From: JAIBBG01 sp040381475
Lineage (GTDB): Bacteria > Bacteroidota > Bacteroidia > Flavobacteriales_D > Sanyastnellaceae
Assembly (NCBI GenBank): GCA_040381475.1
Contig: JBEIHH010000006.1
Location: 14,045-78,044 of the forward strand
Direction of reading: 5' to 3'
DNA length: 64,000 bases
Numbering within the stretch: position 1 is the stretch's first letter; every line of letters begins with the position of its first letter. A program made the position numbers and the translations under genes. Below, in pieces: positions 61,823 to 64,000 of this stretch. Under the pieces are notes generated by a model that searched no databases, was not told the DNA's origin, and was given only the letters and a program-made list of their open reading frames with translations.

Positions 61823-62402
61823 TGCTATTGATTACGAACGCTTTTCCTTTTCCGAAAAACGGGCTGCGAAAATACTTCTCTTTTTCAATTCTGCAAACAC
61901 TTTTCAACAAAGTATTTCAGAAAACTATGATTTTTACAATCCGAAGGGGGCTTTTTTACAAATAACCACTGAAAATCAACCGTATAAGAATTTCCATTGG
62001 GCGGGTAATTATTCCGGACTCCTGACGATGCCAACGCACCGGCAGTTTCAGGGTCCTAAAAGAAGTTCATAAAAGCGCCCCGGATAGAATTCCCTTTTGT
62101 CCAAATGTCTGAACCGTTAACCGGAAAATTGCGACCGCTTATTCAAACCTCGTCTAAGAGCTCATAAAAGAGAATCACCTTTATATCAGGATTCAAAGAT
62201 GGCCTCGCTGCCTAACTTAATCCCAACAAAGTTGTTTCACTCAAATACCTGTTTATTATGAATACGCAACATCAATTTGGTCAGGGACTATGGATATTCA
62301 ACGATAAATGAGGTCCATTCGGAGCTCAGCTCGAGAGAGCAATTGTTAGTTTGGTTTTGGTTAAGCGCTCAGAGGCTGCAATTGCAGCCTCTGGTCGTTT
62401 TA
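61823..62402. other. Long gene-free region: rplM leader and a separate hairpin
   Basis: About 580 bases without a convincing gene. Near rplM, a TACTTTG element (complement at 61908-61914) would give a leader of about 80 bases with a possible GCCCGTTTTTCGGAA hairpin, compatible with ribosomal-protein autoregulation. The middle (61980-62270) shows nothing except two similar AG[CT]TCATAAAAG words. A 17-codon frame starts with the ATG at 62258. The strong hairpin at 62370-62393 lies at the right edge. Confidence 0.5.
62370..62393. terminator. Perfect hairpin, terminator-like on the plus strand
   Basis: CAGAGGCTGC-AATT-GCAGCCTCTG, followed on the plus strand by GTCGTTTTATC. No plus-strand gene precedes it, while the minus-strand lipoprotein gene ends nine bases to the right. 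It may terminate the lipoprotein transcript or a small unannotated plus-strand RNA. Confidence 0.6.
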
Positions 62403-63092
62403 TCAGGTTCTCATTATGCGATCTATAATAAGTCTGATAATAACGTAGATAGCGAAGGCTGATATGATAAGCGGCAAGACCATGAATGCCGGAATCCCTT
62501 CATGGTTCCTCCAGAATATTATTTGAGCTATGATGGTGAACAACAATGTGATGGCACCAAGGATAACCGAAATCGCAAACCACCCAAGTGCAGACCAACC
62601 GCCGGTAACCGCGAGTGCCATGATGAGAGCAATGAAACATAGTACTGAAAACGCAAACGCGACCATGCCAAATCCCACGCCTGCCTTGTTATAATCCTGC
62701 AAAGTTTCCAATCGTGAACCCGACTTCTTCGCCAACCATGGCCGAGGAATCCAGCTCAACTTAACATTGCGGGCCATCCTTTCATTCAGGGAATAATTCT
62801 CTTTGCCAATTTTCTCTTCCTTTTTTTCTGGTGTCTGCGCTTGGGCTGAAAGCTGAACATTTTCAGATTCAACTTCAGCTATAACCGTGGTATCAGGAAA
62901 GGTTGTTGTGCTTACTATTGTATCATGTTCTAATTTCTCGTTCGATCCGGACTGCGCAGTCAATTCGCACTTTTTGTTATTCATCCAGTCGATATGATAA
63001 CCACTCATGTAACGGCGTTTTTCAATAGTACATGAACTAAACATAAGACACACAATCAGGAACAGAAAAGACAAGGCTGATATATTTTTCAT
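62403..63092 (-). CDS. Lipoprotein with C-terminal membrane segments
   Basis: A 229-residue protein. The signal LSFLFLIVCLMFSSC places a lipidated Cys at residue 21, directly followed by TIEKRRYMSGYHIDWM, a motif found after the lipobox in a group of Bacteroidota lipoproteins. A Ser/Thr/Gln-rich linker leads to three hydrophobic segments (GFGMVAFAFSVLCFIALIMA, WFAISVILGAITLLFTII, AFMVLPLIISAFAIYVII). The function is unknown. The upstream neighbour, in the opposite direction, is a sensor kinase. Confidence 0.75.
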   Translation of the reverse strand: MKNISALSFLFLIVCLMFSSCTIEKRRYMSGYHIDWMNNKKCELTAQSGSNEKLEHDTIVSTTTFPDTTVIAEVESENVQLSAQAQTPEKKEEKIGKENYSLNERMARNVKLSWIPRPWLAKKSGSRLETLQDYNKAGVGFGMVAFAFSVLCFIALIMALAVTGGWSALGWFAISVILGAITLLFTIIAQIIFWRNHEGIPAFMVLPLIISAFAIYVIIRLIIDRIMRT

Positions 63093-63169
63093 GGTTGCAA
63101 AATAGAAGAACTCCTTACAAAATATACTTGCATGCTGCCACTTGCCAATCAGTTGCCATATTTGCTCCG

Positions 63170-64000
63170 ATGAATCTTTACAGCAATAAACAGAGGTGGA
63201 AAATATTTTTACTTATCCTCGCTTTGGTGATTGTCGTGATCACGCTGTGGTACAGCAATCACATTGCTGACAAGATCAGAGCAGAAGAGCGGCAGAAGGT
63301 GGAGCTGTGGAGTGAAGCCATCAAAAGAAGAGCGGAACTTGTGAATTTCACGCAACAACTCTTCGAGCAATTGCGCACGGAGGAACGCAAGAAGGCCGAT
63401 CTACTTGGCAACGCCTACAACATTATTTCCGATCCTTCATACGAAAGCGACTTCACTTTCATCACCGAATTCCTTTGGAACAACACCACGATACCTGTTC
63501 TTATTTACGATGAAAGCGGCAAGCTCGAAAACAGCGTAAACCTGCCTGAGGGAAAAGAAAACGATCAGTCTTACATCGACTCATTATTTAAGGCGATGAG
63601 CAAAAAAAACGAACCGATCGTGCTCACAGAAGTAGGTCAAAAAATCTATTACGATGACAGCCGGCTTTTTACACAACTACAAAACACAATGGATGATCTG
63701 ATCAACTCATTCATTTCCGAAACGGTAATTAATTCTGCTTCCGTTCCCGTAATTGTTACGGACAGCACACAAACAGTGGTAATCAAAAAAGGAAATATTG
63801 ATACAACACAGATATCGTCCCCTGAACTGATGCAGATGAAGTTGCAGCAAATGAAGTCTGCCAATCCGCCAATCGAAGTGGATCTTCCGGGGCAAGGCAA
63901 ACAATTCATACTATATGAAGATTCGGAAGTGCTGAAACAACTTCAAATGTTCCCGGTTTTCCAACTCATTCTGATAGGCGTATTTCTTCTGGCATCATAC
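63170..64000 (+). CDS. Sensor histidine kinase, N-terminal part (runs off the window)
   Basis: 277 codons are visible, beginning with the ATG at 63170. MNLYSNKQRWKIFLLILALV is a membrane anchor followed by VVITLWYSNHIADKIRAEER and a periplasmic sensor domain to about residue 260. A second membrane segment (FPVFQLILIGVFLLASY) ends at the window edge, where a HAMP-less kinase core should follow. The Trp/Tyr-rich start and the ADKIRAEER linker match a widespread Bacteroidota sensor kinase family. The kinase domain itself is not seen, so the call rests on the N-terminal half. Confidence 0.7.
   Translation, partial: MNLYSNKQRWKIFLLILALVIVVITLWYSNHIADKIRAEERQKVELWSEAIKRRAELVNFTQQLFEQLRTEERKKADLLGNAYNIISDPSYESDFTFITEFLWNNTTIPVLIYDESGKLENSVNLPEGKENDQSYIDSLFKAMSKKNEPIVLTEVGQKIYYDDSRLFTQLQNTMDDLINSFISETVINSASVPVIVTDSTQTVVIKKGNIDTTQISSPELMQMKLQQMKSANPPIEVDLPGQGKQFILYEDSEVLKQLQMFPVFQLILIGVFLLASY

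Noticed and set aside
1..64000. CRISPR arrays, prophage genes, rRNA and complete insertion sequences
   Set aside because: No regularly spaced repeats, no integrase, capsid or transposase reading frames and no rRNA sequence were found on either strand.

Overview
The window looks like chromosomal DNA from a free-living member of the Bacteroidota (Flavobacteriales or a close order). Supporting signs: at least five secreted proteins end in a type IX secretion (T9SS) C-terminal sorting domain; MurF is fused to alanine racemase; IspG is the long form with an insertion; thymidine kinase lacks the usual zinc cysteines; start codons lack Shine-Dalgarno sequences; and promoters carry the Bacteroidota -7 box TAnnTTTG, often with a TTG about 19-20 bases upstream. 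No rRNA, CRISPR array, prophage or intact insertion sequence was seen. The window holds one tRNA gene.

Layout. 1-8.1 kb: the 5' part of an M20 dipeptidase, a gene-free stretch with a MITE-like inverted repeat, a zinc-ribbon methyltransferase, proline dehydrogenase, a half-size TauE permease, an MBOAT acyltransferase with an SGNH-like partner, gcvH with a VanZ-like gene, and a PnuC/ribosylnicotinamide-kinase pair for NAD precursor uptake. 8.2-18.2 kb: a secreted M43 metalloprotease, trigger factor, tRNA-Leu(UAG), a PorV/PorQ-like barrel plus an HhH barrel protein, a minimal T9SS-tail protein, a SprT-like protein, and MlaE/MlaF lipid-transport genes. 18.2-24 kb: the cell-shape operon mreB-mreC-mreD-mrdA-rodA on the minus strand. 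24.2-30.5 kb: superoxide dismutase, then a secreted metalloprotease/beta-helix gene interrupted by homopolymer tracts (C10 and T8), and another T9SS cargo. 30.5-41 kb: ispG, purH, a four-gene VTC/DUF4956/lipoprotein/DUF2490 operon, yebC, tdk and murF-alr. 41-53 kb: a subtilase with Glu at the catalytic Asp position, a PLP-dependent deaminase-like enzyme, a 1482-residue PKD-rich cargo, and a LytS/LytTR two-component system. 53-64 kb: an envelope operon (nucleotidyltransferase, TPR lipoprotein, DUF4292 lipoprotein, EnvC-like protein), an MtfA-like peptidase fused to a SEC-C motif, the rplM-rpsI-rpsB-tsf translation genes, a lipoprotein and the start of a sensor kinase.

The most interesting points are: (1) the VTC-DUF4956-lipoprotein-DUF2490 operon, a tightly coupled putative polyphosphate/envelope system with no function I can assign; (2) a pair of 12-bp direct repeats with a 21-bp period in front of the giant PKD cargo gene, which resemble LytTR-type binding sites and lie next to a LytTR regulator; (3) a secreted protease gene in which two homopolymer tracts, each one base too long for a full open frame, separate the signal peptide and the C-terminal half from the rest. 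The last could be phase variation, transcript slippage or base-calling error.
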